Source: Saprospiraceae bacterium UBA7687 (GTDB taxonomy: Bacteria > Bacteroidota > Bacteroidia > Chitinophagales > Saprospiraceae). From it: DNA of 64,000 nucleotides. Positions 56,604 to 64,000 of the stretch are shown here, piece by piece; position 1 is the stretch's first letter; each line of letters begins with the position of its first letter. A model generated the notes under the pieces. That model did not search any database and was not told the origin of the DNA. It saw nothing but the letters and a program-made list of their open reading frames with translations. The position numbers were made by a program, and so were the translations under genes. The stretch lies in contig DLGT01000017.1 of assembly GCA_002482845.1 (NCBI GenBank), forward strand, positions 6,477 through 70,476, given 5' to 3'.

Positions 56604-57331
56604 GTTGGAGTTTTTAATTCTATTTTCTCAATAAAATACCTTGTACCAGCCACAGTTGTAAAATATGGAGCAAGCACGATTCCTAAAATCGGAATAGCAA
56701 ACATAACTAAAAATATAGCACCAAGGGCAATGGCTGCCCACTTGTGTTGATAGACTTTGGCAACAGATTCTTTGAAAGTAAAGTGACGCTCAAGATAAAA
56801 ATCCATGATGCCAAATCCTGTAAAATAAGCTTGAACAAGAAACATCACTGGCACCACAAAAACCGTCAAAAGGGGAAAAAATCCCAAAATCAATAGAAAA
56901 ATTGTCAGGGATAATTCTTTGAGCATATTTCTCATATTGATACGCACGCTTCTCACCGCTGATTTTGTGAATGAAAATCCAGCACCTTTGTTGCTACCTT
57001 GCAATACCAATTCTGTTCTTTCTGAAATGTAACTCAACATAGGCGATAAAGCGATCAATAATATATATTTGATCAACATAAAAAACAGTAAAAACACCGC
57101 TATGCCTATTATAATCGAAAATACAATTGACTCATGTGCCCATTCCCATGGTACTAACGAACCAAGATAATCACCCGTAACCGTGGCAAATTTAAAACCC
57201 AAATAAATTAATAAACCACAAATGACCAACGCTGCAAATCCAGAATAAAAAATATATCTTAGTGCATCTGATTTTTTGCCCGTGATGGTACCAAAAAACA
57301 ATGTGATAATATTTGAAATTTGTCTGAACAT
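56585..57331 (-). CDS. EI24 domain (CysZ-like) membrane protein
   Basis: 248 residues with four to six hydrophobic helices (FAALVICGLLIYLGFKF, GIAVFLLFFMLIKYILLIAL, LTIFLLILGFFPLLTVFVV, IALGAIFLVMFAIPILGIVL) and the EI24 motif region LSPMLSYISERTE and MDFYLERH. The family includes the sulfate permease CysZ, but no sulfur genes are nearby, so the function is open. It converges on, and slightly overlaps, the response regulator gene. Confidence 0.85.
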   Translation of the reverse strand: MFRQISNIITLFFGTITGKKSDALRYIFYSGFAALVICGLLIYLGFKFATVTGDYLGSLVPWEWAHESIVFSIIIGIAVFLLFFMLIKYILLIALSPMLSYISERTELVLQGSNKGAGFSFTKSAVRSVRINMRNMLKELSLTIFLLILGFFPLLTVFVVPVMFLVQAYFTGFGIMDFYLERHFTFKESVAKVYQHKWAAIALGAIFLVMFAIPILGIVLAPYFTTVAGTRYFIEKIELKTPTQGVNL

Positions 57332-57389
57332 AAGTAAATCTTAGTTGGTTTGCAACGTTAAAAACCACTACAAAAGTAATTTTTAATGT

Positions 57390-57397
57390 GTATCTTT
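57390..57397 (+). promoter_or_regulatory. Bacteroidota -7 box (TATCTTTG)
   Basis: Exact TAnnTTTG match 75 bp before the start codon at 57473. Confidence 0.45.
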
Positions 57398-57472
57398 GAA
57401 AGAAATATCGAAAAATATGCTGAAATGATAGATGAAGTATTAAAACTAAACAAAAATAATTAATTTTGACCT

Positions 57473-58327
57473 ATGATAACATCTCGACAACTTTTATTAT
57501 TTTTATGGTTATTGTTGACTAACATTTTCAACATCCAATCGCTGAAAGCTCAGTTGACCCACATCATTACATACAACATCAAATATGATGATAAAAATGA
57601 TAAAGTCAATAATTGGAATGATCGTAAAGAATACATGGTCAAGCAATTGCGTCATTATGATGTGTCTATTTTCGGTCTACAAGAAGCTTTGTTGCATCAG
57701 TGCGAATATATTGATTCGAGTTTGACTGATTTTAGTTACGTCGGCGCAGGAAGAGACGATGGTTTGCAAAAAGGCGAATTTAGTCCAATTTTCTATGACA
57801 GCACCAAATATGAAGCTATTCAATCAGGTACTTTCTGGCTATCAGAATCACCCGAAAAACCAGGTAAAAGTTGGGATGCCGCCTTTCCTAGAGTATGTAC
57901 CTATCTACTACTCAAAGACAAAAAACTTCAAAGTCGTTTTTGGGTTTTTAACACACATTTTGATCATATAGGTGTGCAAGCAAGAATAAACTCCGCCAAA
58001 CTCATCACGGATCAAATAAAGATATTCAATCGTGAGCAACTACCTGTCATACTCATGGGCGACTTTAATGTGGAACCACAAGATGCCCCTATTCAGACAA
58101 TTACTGAATATTTGACAGATGCTTTGACCATTTCAAAGAAACCATTATTTGGACCTTTGGGTACTTTCAATGGTTTTACTCAGGAAATTGTTGACAAAAG
58201 AATTGACTATTTTTTTACTAAAAAAGTAAAAGTGCATGCTTATGTTCATCTAGATGACAAATTGCCAAACAGCAAACACATTTCGGACCATTTGCCTGTA
58301 TTGATAAGTGTAAATATTGGGGAATAG
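57473..58327 (+). CDS. Exported endonuclease/exonuclease/phosphatase family protein
   Basis: 284 residues with a signal peptide (ending near LKAQ), so it acts in the periplasm or outside. EEP fold motifs: ITYNIKYDD, SIFGLQEALLHQ (metal Glu), FWVFNTHFDHIG (His), VILMGDFNVEPQD (Asp, Asn) and HISDHLPVLISV (Asp-His). Closest described relatives are secreted sphingomyelinase-like and nuclease-like EEP proteins of Bacteroidota. The substrate is not determined. It ends 17 bp from the convergent DinB gene. Confidence 0.9.
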   Translation: MITSRQLLLFLWLLLTNIFNIQSLKAQLTHIITYNIKYDDKNDKVNNWNDRKEYMVKQLRHYDVSIFGLQEALLHQCEYIDSSLTDFSYVGAGRDDGLQKGEFSPIFYDSTKYEAIQSGTFWLSESPEKPGKSWDAAFPRVCTYLLLKDKKLQSRFWVFNTHFDHIGVQARINSAKLITDQIKIFNREQLPVILMGDFNVEPQDAPIQTITEYLTDALTISKKPLFGPLGTFNGFTQEIVDKRIDYFFTKKVKVHAYVHLDDKLPNSKHISDHLPVLISVNIGE

Positions 58328-58344
58328 TCGATAGTATTATTTGA

Positions 58345-58872
58345 TTACCAGCCCCTATATTTTGGTGGTTTGATACCCTTCAATCTCAAATAAACAATCA
58401 ATTGTCCACGATGGTGCGTAGCATGATCGTGCATCAAGTGGATTATTTGTCTGACGGTTTTCGGACCAGCAAAAAAATCCATTTTATCATTTAATCTATT
58501 GATGTCCATCTCCTTATGAGCTATCATAGCTAAAGCATAAGCATCTTCTATTTCTTTTTTGATGTCTAATGCTAAAAATAGTTGTTCCTTGTTTTCCTTT
58601 TTAAAAGTAGTATCATTCATCATATAAACCTGCGAAAGCCAAGTCATATTTTGTCCCATGTGCAGTAATTGTTCGCCAAAACTCATTTCTTCATCGGTTG
58701 GTTTAAAACCATACAAAGAATCTGGCATTAATTCAGCTATCTTCATGGTGTAATCCATTGAGTTTTTCCACTTTTCTTCAAGTTCTTTTAGTGCCAAATT
58801 ACTTTGTCCATTTAGACTTAGAGAATTTAAATACATAATTAAACTAAATAAGATCAAATTTTGAATTTTCAT
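58345..58872 (-). CDS. DinB-family protein with signal peptide
   Basis: The frame opens at 58944, but the Met at 58872 (MKIQNLILFSLIMYLNSLSLNG) begins a good signal peptide, leaving 175 residues. The mature part is a DinB/YfiT four-helix bundle with the metal His set: EQLLHMGQNMTWL, and LMHDHATHHRGQLIVYLRLKG, the family's most conserved block. DinB proteins bind Ni/Zn and some act as thiol transferases; exported versions are common in Bacteroidota and uncharacterised. Confidence 0.88.
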   Translation of the reverse strand: MKIQNLILFSLIMYLNSLSLNGQSNLALKELEEKWKNSMDYTMKIAELMPDSLYGFKPTDEEMSFGEQLLHMGQNMTWLSQVYMMNDTTFKKENKEQLFLALDIKKEIEDAYALAMIAHKEMDINRLNDKMDFFAGPKTVRQIIHLMHDHATHHRGQLIVYLRLKGIKPPKYRGW

Positions 58873-59064
58873 TTTAAATCTTGAATTATAAAAAAGTGAA
58901 ATAACTTTATAAGTAGCTATTATTGACAATCGAAACATAAACACAAAAGTAAGCTTGATGGTTGATCTTTAGAATAATTCTAGGAAAATTGATATTCCAA
59001 TCAAAATCACAATCAAAACTGAAATTTTTCTATTTTTACACCAAATTCATTAAAATCCAACCTT

Positions 59065-62000
59065 ATGAAGCATATTTTTGCCATCGCTACCCTATTTATT
59101 TCTATTCATCTTTATGCACAAGACAAGCCAAAATGGGATGTAAATAATCCTCCTGGCAACTCCAAAGAAGTCTCCTTCACTACCAGTGAAGGTACGTGGA
59201 TGAATCTTGATGTCAGCCCTGATGGAAGTATGATCGCATTCGATATGCTAGGAGATATTTATACCATGCCGATATCAGGTGGCACTGCAACGGCTATTCG
59301 TACAGGTCTTGCTTGGGAAGTACAGCCAAGATGGAGTCCCGATGGCAACAAAATATTATTTACGAGCGACTCTGCAGGCGGAGACAATATTTTTCACATG
59401 GATGCAGATGGAAAAAATGTAAAACATATCACCAAAGAAAGTTTCAGATTGCTCAACAATGCCATATGGATGCCTGATGGTCAATACATTATAGCTAGAA
59501 AACATTTTACTTCTGGCAGATCGCTCGGTGCAGGCGAAATGTGGATGTACCATATCTCAGGTGGCGAAGGCTTGCAACTTACCAAAAGAAAAAATGATCA
59601 GCAAGATGTCAATGAGCCGACGATTTCGCCTGACGGGAAGTTGCTGTATTACAGTGAAGATGTGTATCCTGGTGGCTATTTCCAGTACAATAAAGATCCC
59701 AACAGCGAGATTTTTGTGATCAATAGTTATAATATGGAAACAGGCGAAACCAAAAGAGTTACTGGTGGACCTGGTGGCGCTTGCCGACCACAAATATCCA
59801 ACAAAGGTGATAAAATAGCTTATGTACGTCGTGTCCGAGAAAAATCAGTGTTGTTCATTTATGAAATATCGACCGGAAAAGAATGGGCTATTTATGAAGG
59901 ACTCAGCAAAGACCAACAAGAAGCTTGGACAGTTTTTGGTATTTACACAGGCTTTGATTGGATGCCAGATGATAAAGAAATCGTCATCTGGGCAAAAGGT
60001 AAAATCGTAAAGATCAATATTGCAGATAAAAAGGCGACAGATATCCCATTTACTGTCAATGCTAAACACAAACTGATGGAAACTGTGCAGTTTGAAAACA
60101 AAGCATATGAAGAAGCATTTGATGTAAAAGTATTGAGAAATGCAATCACTTCTCCTGATGGTAACAAATTAGTATTCAGTGCATTGGGAAGTTTGTATGT
60201 TTCTCAAAATGGCAAAACTCCAGAAAGATTAACGACAGGTACAGACTTTGAAGCAGAGCCACAATTTAATGCAAAAGGTGATCAAATCGTTTATGTCACA
60301 TGGAATGATGAAAGCTTAGGCAAAATACAAATATATAATCTAACCACTAAAAAATCAACAGTCGTCACCAAAGATCCTGCCATCTATCGAACACCATCAT
60401 TTTCTCCCGACGGCAAGCAAATCGTCTATCGCAAAGAAGGTGGCAATGGTCATCAAGGCTATCAATATAATACCAATTCGGGAATTTATACAGCAGAAAT
60501 CAATGGCGAAAATGCCGAATTAATCACGCAAGAAGGAGAAAAACCAATGTTCTCTGCAGATGGATCTGAAATCTATTTTACGACAGGTGGATTTTTGTTT
60601 GGTTCTATCGCCAAAGCATTCAAAAAATATAGTTTCAAAACCAAAAAGACAGAAGTTGTCTTTAATACGAGTTATACCACCAATTTTGTCCCAAGTCCTG
60701 ATAATAAATGGGTAGCTTTTACAGAATTGTACAAAGTCTATATCGCTCCCATGCCAAAAACTGGTCAACCTATCGGACTCTCTGCCAAAACCAAAGCTGT
60801 TCCTGTCGCACAAGTGGCGCGTGATGCAGGTATCAATCTACATTGGTCGGCAGATAGCAAAAGTTTGCATTGGACACTAGGGAACGAATATTTTACAGAA
60901 AGTCTGAATAGAAGATTTCTATTTCTAGAAGGTGCGCTTGACTCGATCCCACCTATAGATACTGTAGGAACAAAAATTAGTTTAACCATCAAAACTTACA
61001 AACCAAAAGGAAAAATAGCTTTCAAAAATGCCAATATCATCACCATGGAGAATGATAAAGTCATCAAAAATGGTATCGTCCTTGTAGAAGAAAACATTAT
61101 CAAATACGTAGGTCCTTCTTCTGGCATAAAACTAGATAATAATACCAAAATCATTGATGTCAAAGGCAAAACGATCATGCCAGGATTAATAGATGTGCAC
61201 GCTCACCTTGGTGCATTCAGAGATGGCATCAGTCCACAAAAACATTGGGAATATTTCGCAAACCTAGCTTATGGTGTGACCACAACTCACGATCCATCTG
61301 TCAATAGTGAAATCACATTTGCACAGTCAGAAATGGTCAAAGCTGGTGTACTTACAGGTCCAAGGATATTCTCCACAGGTACGATTCTGTATGGTGCAGA
61401 TGGCGACTTCAAAGCCGAAATAAATAGTCTCGAAGATGCTAAATCAGCACTCAGAAGAACCAAAGCATTCGGCGCTTTTTCTGTAAAATCATACAACCAA
61501 CCAAGACGCGAACAACGCCAACAAGTCATAGAAGCTGCTAGACAATTAGGAATTAGAGTAGTACCTGAAGGTGGTTCATTTTTCTACCACAACATGAGCA
61601 TGGTGGCAGACGGACATACAAGTGTGGAGCACAATATCCCCGTAGCACCATTGTACAAAGACGTGGTCAATTTTTGGTCTAATACGAAAACAAGTAATAC
61701 CCCAACACTCATCGTTAATTATGGTGGCCTTACAGGTGAATATTATTGGTATCAAAATACGGAAGTGTGGAAAAAAGAAAAATTGCTCAAATATACACCA
61801 AGGTCCATCATAGACTCCAGATCAAGACACCGTACGATGGTGCCTCAAGAAGAATATGAAAATGGCCATATCTTGACATCAAAGTCTTGCAAAAAATTGG
61901 CAGATGCAGGCGTAAATATCAATCTCGGAGCCCATGGTCAGTTGCAAGGTTTGGGTGCACATTGGGAATTGTGGATGCTACAGCAAGGTGGAATGTCGAA

Positions 62001-62322
62001 CTATCAAGCCTTAAAAAGCGCGACTGTAAATGGTGCAGAACTATTAGGTATGGAGAAGCAAATAGGCACACTCAAAGCTGGAAAACTTGCCGATCTCATC
62101 GTCATAGATGGCAATCCGATGGAAGATATCCGCAAAACCGAAAATGTGATCTACACCATGATCAATGGCCGTCTCTATGACACAGATACCATGGATGAAA
62201 TAGGCAATACCACCAAAAAAAGAACCAAATTCTATTGGGAGCTAGATGGTAGTGGACTCGCCTACCCTTTCCATCAGGAGACCAATGGATTTATGGGTGT
62301 GAGATGTGCTTGTGGGTTGTAG
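59065..62322 (+). CDS. Exported amidohydrolase with N-terminal TolB-like propeller
   Basis: 1085 residues with a signal peptide (to LYAQ). Residues about 30-600 are PD40/WD40-like beta-propeller repeats (MIAFDMLGDIYTMPISGG, PRWSPDGNKILFTSDS, PTISPDGKLLYYSED, PSFSPDGKQIVYRKEG). Residues about 655-1060 form an amidohydrolase domain with VKGKTIMPGLIDVHAHLG (metal His pair near 711), SVEHNIP, and GAHGQLQGLGAH, ending in the typical IGTLKAGKLADLIVIDGNP block. This propeller-amidohydrolase fusion is common in Bacteroidota and probably cleaves peptides or related amides in the periplasm; the substrate is unknown. Confidence 0.9.
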   Translation: MKHIFAIATLFISIHLYAQDKPKWDVNNPPGNSKEVSFTTSEGTWMNLDVSPDGSMIAFDMLGDIYTMPISGGTATAIRTGLAWEVQPRWSPDGNKILFTSDSAGGDNIFHMDADGKNVKHITKESFRLLNNAIWMPDGQYIIARKHFTSGRSLGAGEMWMYHISGGEGLQLTKRKNDQQDVNEPTISPDGKLLYYSEDVYPGGYFQYNKDPNSEIFVINSYNMETGETKRVTGGPGGACRPQISNKGDKIAYVRRVREKSVLFIYEISTGKEWAIYEGLSKDQQEAWTVFGIYTGFDWMPDDKEIVIWAKGKIVKINIADKKATDIPFTVNAKHKLMETVQFENKAYEEAFDVKVLRNAITSPDGNKLVFSALGSLYVSQNGKTPERLTTGTDFEAEPQFNAKGDQIVYVTWNDESLGKIQIYNLTTKKSTVVTKDPAIYRTPSFSPDGKQIVYRKEGGNGHQGYQYNTNSGIYTAEINGENAELITQEGEKPMFSADGSEIYFTTGGFLFGSIAKAFKKYSFKTKKTEVVFNTSYTTNFVPSPDNKWVAFTELYKVYIAPMPKTGQPIGLSAKTKAVPVAQVARDAGINLHWSADSKSLHWTLGNEYFTESLNRRFLFLEGALDSIPPIDTVGTKISLTIKTYKPKGKIAFKNANIITMENDKVIKNGIVLVEENIIKYVGPSSGIKLDNNTKIIDVKGKTIMPGLIDVHAHLGAFRDGISPQKHWEYFANLAYGVTTTHDPSVNSEITFAQSEMVKAGVLTGPRIFSTGTILYGADGDFKAEINSLEDAKSALRRTKAFGAFSVKSYNQPRREQRQQVIEAARQLGIRVVPEGGSFFYHNMSMVADGHTSVEHNIPVAPLYKDVVNFWSNTKTSNTPTLIVNYGGLTGEYYWYQNTEVWKKEKLLKYTPRSIIDSRSRHRTMVPQEEYENGHILTSKSCKKLADAGVNINLGAHGQLQGLGAHWELWMLQQGGMSNYQALKSATVNGAELLGMEKQIGTLKAGKLADLIVIDGNPMEDIRKTENVIYTMINGRLYDTDTMDEIGNTTKKRTKFYWELDGSGLAYPFHQETNGFMGVRCACGL

Positions 62323-62380
62323 TGGAACTGATTAATTATTGGTTTTCTATTACAACTAGAAATTATATTGCAATTTTCAC

Positions 62381-62485
62381 TTAACTTTCTCCTGCTAAAG
62401 GCGTAAACTGTAAAGCAATTTCAGTAAATTCATATTCATTATATTGAAATTGCAACCAATCTTTTTGTTCCCAATTATAGGTCAT
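62381..62485 (-). pseudogene. Remnant of a Fic-family gene (N-terminal DUF4172-like part only)
   Basis: A 34-codon frame beginning MTYNWEQKDWLQFQYNEYEF and ending at TAA 62381-62383. The opening resembles the DUF4172 start of Bacteroidota Fic proteins (pattern x-Y-N-W-x-x-x-D-W-x-x-F-x-Y). The Fic core motif HPFxDGNGR is absent, and downstream DNA shows no continuation in any frame I checked. I infer that a deletion left only the promoter and the first codons. The match is short, so this is moderate evidence. Its start codon abuts the operator-like palindrome at 62485-62513. Confidence 0.5.
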
Positions 62486-62557
62486 GAGCCGATTATTTAG
62501 ATTATTCGGCTCAAATATACAACAAAAATGAGCCGATTAGACATTTTATTCGGCTCA
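62485..62557. promoter_or_regulatory. Two 29-bp palindromic operators flanking a -7 box
   Basis: TGAGCCGATTA...TTATTCGGCTCA occurs twice, at 62485-62513 and 62529-62557, 44 bp centre to centre, with different 6-bp middles. On the minus strand an exact -7 box TATATTTG begins in the gap between them, and the first palindrome overlaps the ATG of the Fic remnant. A repressor binding both would block transcription and initiation. Autoregulation by the Fic protein itself is inference. Confidence 0.65.
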
Positions 62558-62683
62558 TTTGGCAAAAAGCAAATAATTTCCATACCTAAAGGAAAGGGTT
62601 AATTGCAAATATTGATAGGCGCAATTAGCAAATATCTAAGTGCTAAAATAATAAACTTCTGTAGGATTCTTGTAAACTATCTG

Positions 62684-63574
62684 CTAGTCTTTTATAATCT
62701 TTTTTAGCACATTATTTTTAATCTTTAGCAGATACAGCCCATTTTGTAATCCATTTACATCTATTTCTCCATTTGTCATGCCTGACATCATTTCAGTTCC
62801 ATGAGAGGTATACACTTTATAACTGACTTCACTATTTAGATTTTTAATATAGATTTTGTCAGAACAAGGGTTCGGATAGAAGGTAAGGTTATTTGCCGTT
62901 TCGGATTCATCTGTGTTTACAGTAACTGGTAAGGCGTCGCATTCATCATTTGAGTAGTTTATCGTCGAAGTGACATGATCGGAATAACATCTAAATTTAT
63001 GTGTTGGAAAATCAAATACATTTATTAGAAACTCATTCCAAAAAAGTGAAAAGGGCGATGATGTTACCCCAATTTTTTCAATGATGTTTATCTTTGTCAG
63101 AATGTTATTATTTTCATAAACATCAATAGTTTGCTGTCTCAATGATTCACCTTGGATGGTTATTGTTTGTATGTCTGAAACGACATTTTTATTGTTTTGT
63201 ACAGTGTGGAAGTTCATAAAAGGAAGAGTATCACCTATCTGCAAATTAAAATTATACAATTGCTTAAAAGTACTGTTTTTATACTGCCAAATCGTATCTC
63301 CAGATTGGTAAACAAACTGTGCCCTTTTATCCTTATGTTCAATAGTTTTTGTTTGTAAACTTACAAAATATACATCTCTGAGTAGTTTTTTGCAAAGCTT
63401 GCCTTCTATCAGTGTATCAGATGTGTACACTATTTTTTCATAACCACTCCCTTCCCAAGTGGAGAAAAATCTGTAATGCCATGTAGCATCTTTTTCAAAC
63501 CAAGTAGTTTGAGAAGTTAGTGTAGATAAAACAGTAAAAAGTAAAATTATTGAAATGGATAATTTTATATTCAT
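62684..63574 (-). CDS. Secreted protein with type A T9SS sorting domain
   Basis: 296 residues with a signal peptide (to TLTSQ). The central region is beta-rich with Trp/Phe-rich strands (TWFEKDATWHYRFFSTWEG) and several repeated turn motifs, without a recognised catalytic site. The C-terminal part is a type A sorting domain: LTFYPNPCSDKIYIKNL, YKVYTSHGTEMM, VNGLQNGLYLLKI and a basic end. Surface-exposed; function unknown. It is the last gene in the window; upstream 63575-64000 is AT-rich and shows no supported feature. Confidence 0.8.
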   Translation of the reverse strand: MNIKLSISIILLFTVLSTLTSQTTWFEKDATWHYRFFSTWEGSGYEKIVYTSDTLIEGKLCKKLLRDVYFVSLQTKTIEHKDKRAQFVYQSGDTIWQYKNSTFKQLYNFNLQIGDTLPFMNFHTVQNNKNVVSDIQTITIQGESLRQQTIDVYENNNILTKINIIEKIGVTSSPFSLFWNEFLINVFDFPTHKFRCYSDHVTSTINYSNDECDALPVTVNTDESETANNLTFYPNPCSDKIYIKNLNSEVSYKVYTSHGTEMMSGMTNGEIDVNGLQNGLYLLKIKNNVLKKIIKD

Positions 63575-64000
63575 GATTTAGTGATTATTTTTTTATTTGT
63601 TCGAATCTGCACAATTTAAAGAACAAAGTAAATTTATAAATTAATAAGATACTCGTATTCAAAACGTCAAGATTTATTACTAAAGATGTCGTGCAGATAT
63701 CAAAAAGCTAAAAAAAAAACTTATGTTTTTAAAATGGCGGTTAGGAATCGATGCGAGGTATTGCGAAAAATGTTTAGGCTTTTTATTTTTATCCTTTCAG
63801 CATTCTACTTCTTCTTATAAGCATCATGAAATCCTTCGCCATTCATGATTTTATCGATACATTTTTATATCCTGTTTATTCGGGATGTTAACTATTTATA
63901 TTTTTGCACCTTTTAAATATTAGTAAAAATCATTTTTGAAGGTACAAAATTTGTAATGATAACTTCGTCTGAAAATTGGTAAAACACTATGGTATATTTA
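63575..64000. other. 426-bp noncoding end of window
   Basis: AT-rich. A minus-strand frame of 19 codons (IDKIMNGEGFHDAYKKK) just before position 63800 looks like a short coding tail, but it is too small to assign and is preceded by a stop. No repeats or RNA structure noted. Confidence 0.25.

Overview
The window looks like a chromosome segment of a Bacteroidota bacterium, probably Saprospiria or a related environmental lineage. This rests on AT-rich DNA, many secreted proteins with C-terminal type IX secretion (T9SS) sorting domains, an Oar-like TonB-dependent receptor, an HU-CCDC81/SPOR protein, and several promoters matching the Bacteroidota consensus TTTG-N19-TAnnTTTG. I saw no rRNA, tRNA, phage, complete insertion sequence or CRISPR array.

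Layout. 1-1900: a TetR regulator and a tolC-like efflux gene that carries an in-frame amber stop. 2060-5760: small secreted or outer-membrane proteins. 5937-9336: a P-type ATPase, a structured RNA candidate (6S-like) and a VOC protein. 9345-14735: a 1796-residue adhesin-like T9SS protein. 14922-17440: biotin carboxylase and pyruvate dehydrogenase E1-beta, convergent around a terminator. 17826-31492: very large exported proteins (one interrupted by an ochre stop), a pirin, an NTF2-like lipoprotein, a DUF1801 protein, a double-CBM48 protein and a retropepsin. 31566-35100: an SBF-like transporter and a PiT phosphate permease with a PhoU-like tail. 35368-40901: an accessory-looking stretch with a nuclease/phosphatase, a MORN protein, an Arr-type ADP-ribosyltransferase, a LAS-type peptidase, lipoproteins, REP-like repeats and a striking array of about 41 units at an exact 21-bp period. 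41119-46611: paired M16 peptidases and a lamin-tail/cupredoxin T9SS protein. 46872-57331: an Oar receptor, CtlX, a methyltransferase, enoyl-CoA hydratase, the HU/SPOR protein, a two-component system and an EI24 protein. 57473-63574: a nuclease/phosphatase, a DinB protein, a propeller-amidohydrolase, a Fic gene remnant with two operator-like palindromes, and another T9SS protein.

Most genes serve the cell envelope: secretion cargo, efflux, nutrient uptake, proteolysis and adhesion. The least explained features are noncoding: the 21-bp array, a four-copy inverted-repeat element family placed at gene 3' ends, a 104-bp palindromic element with an apparent target duplication, and the 6S-like RNA. 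Two genes carry single in-frame stops, so strain-level decay or sequencing error needs to be separated there.
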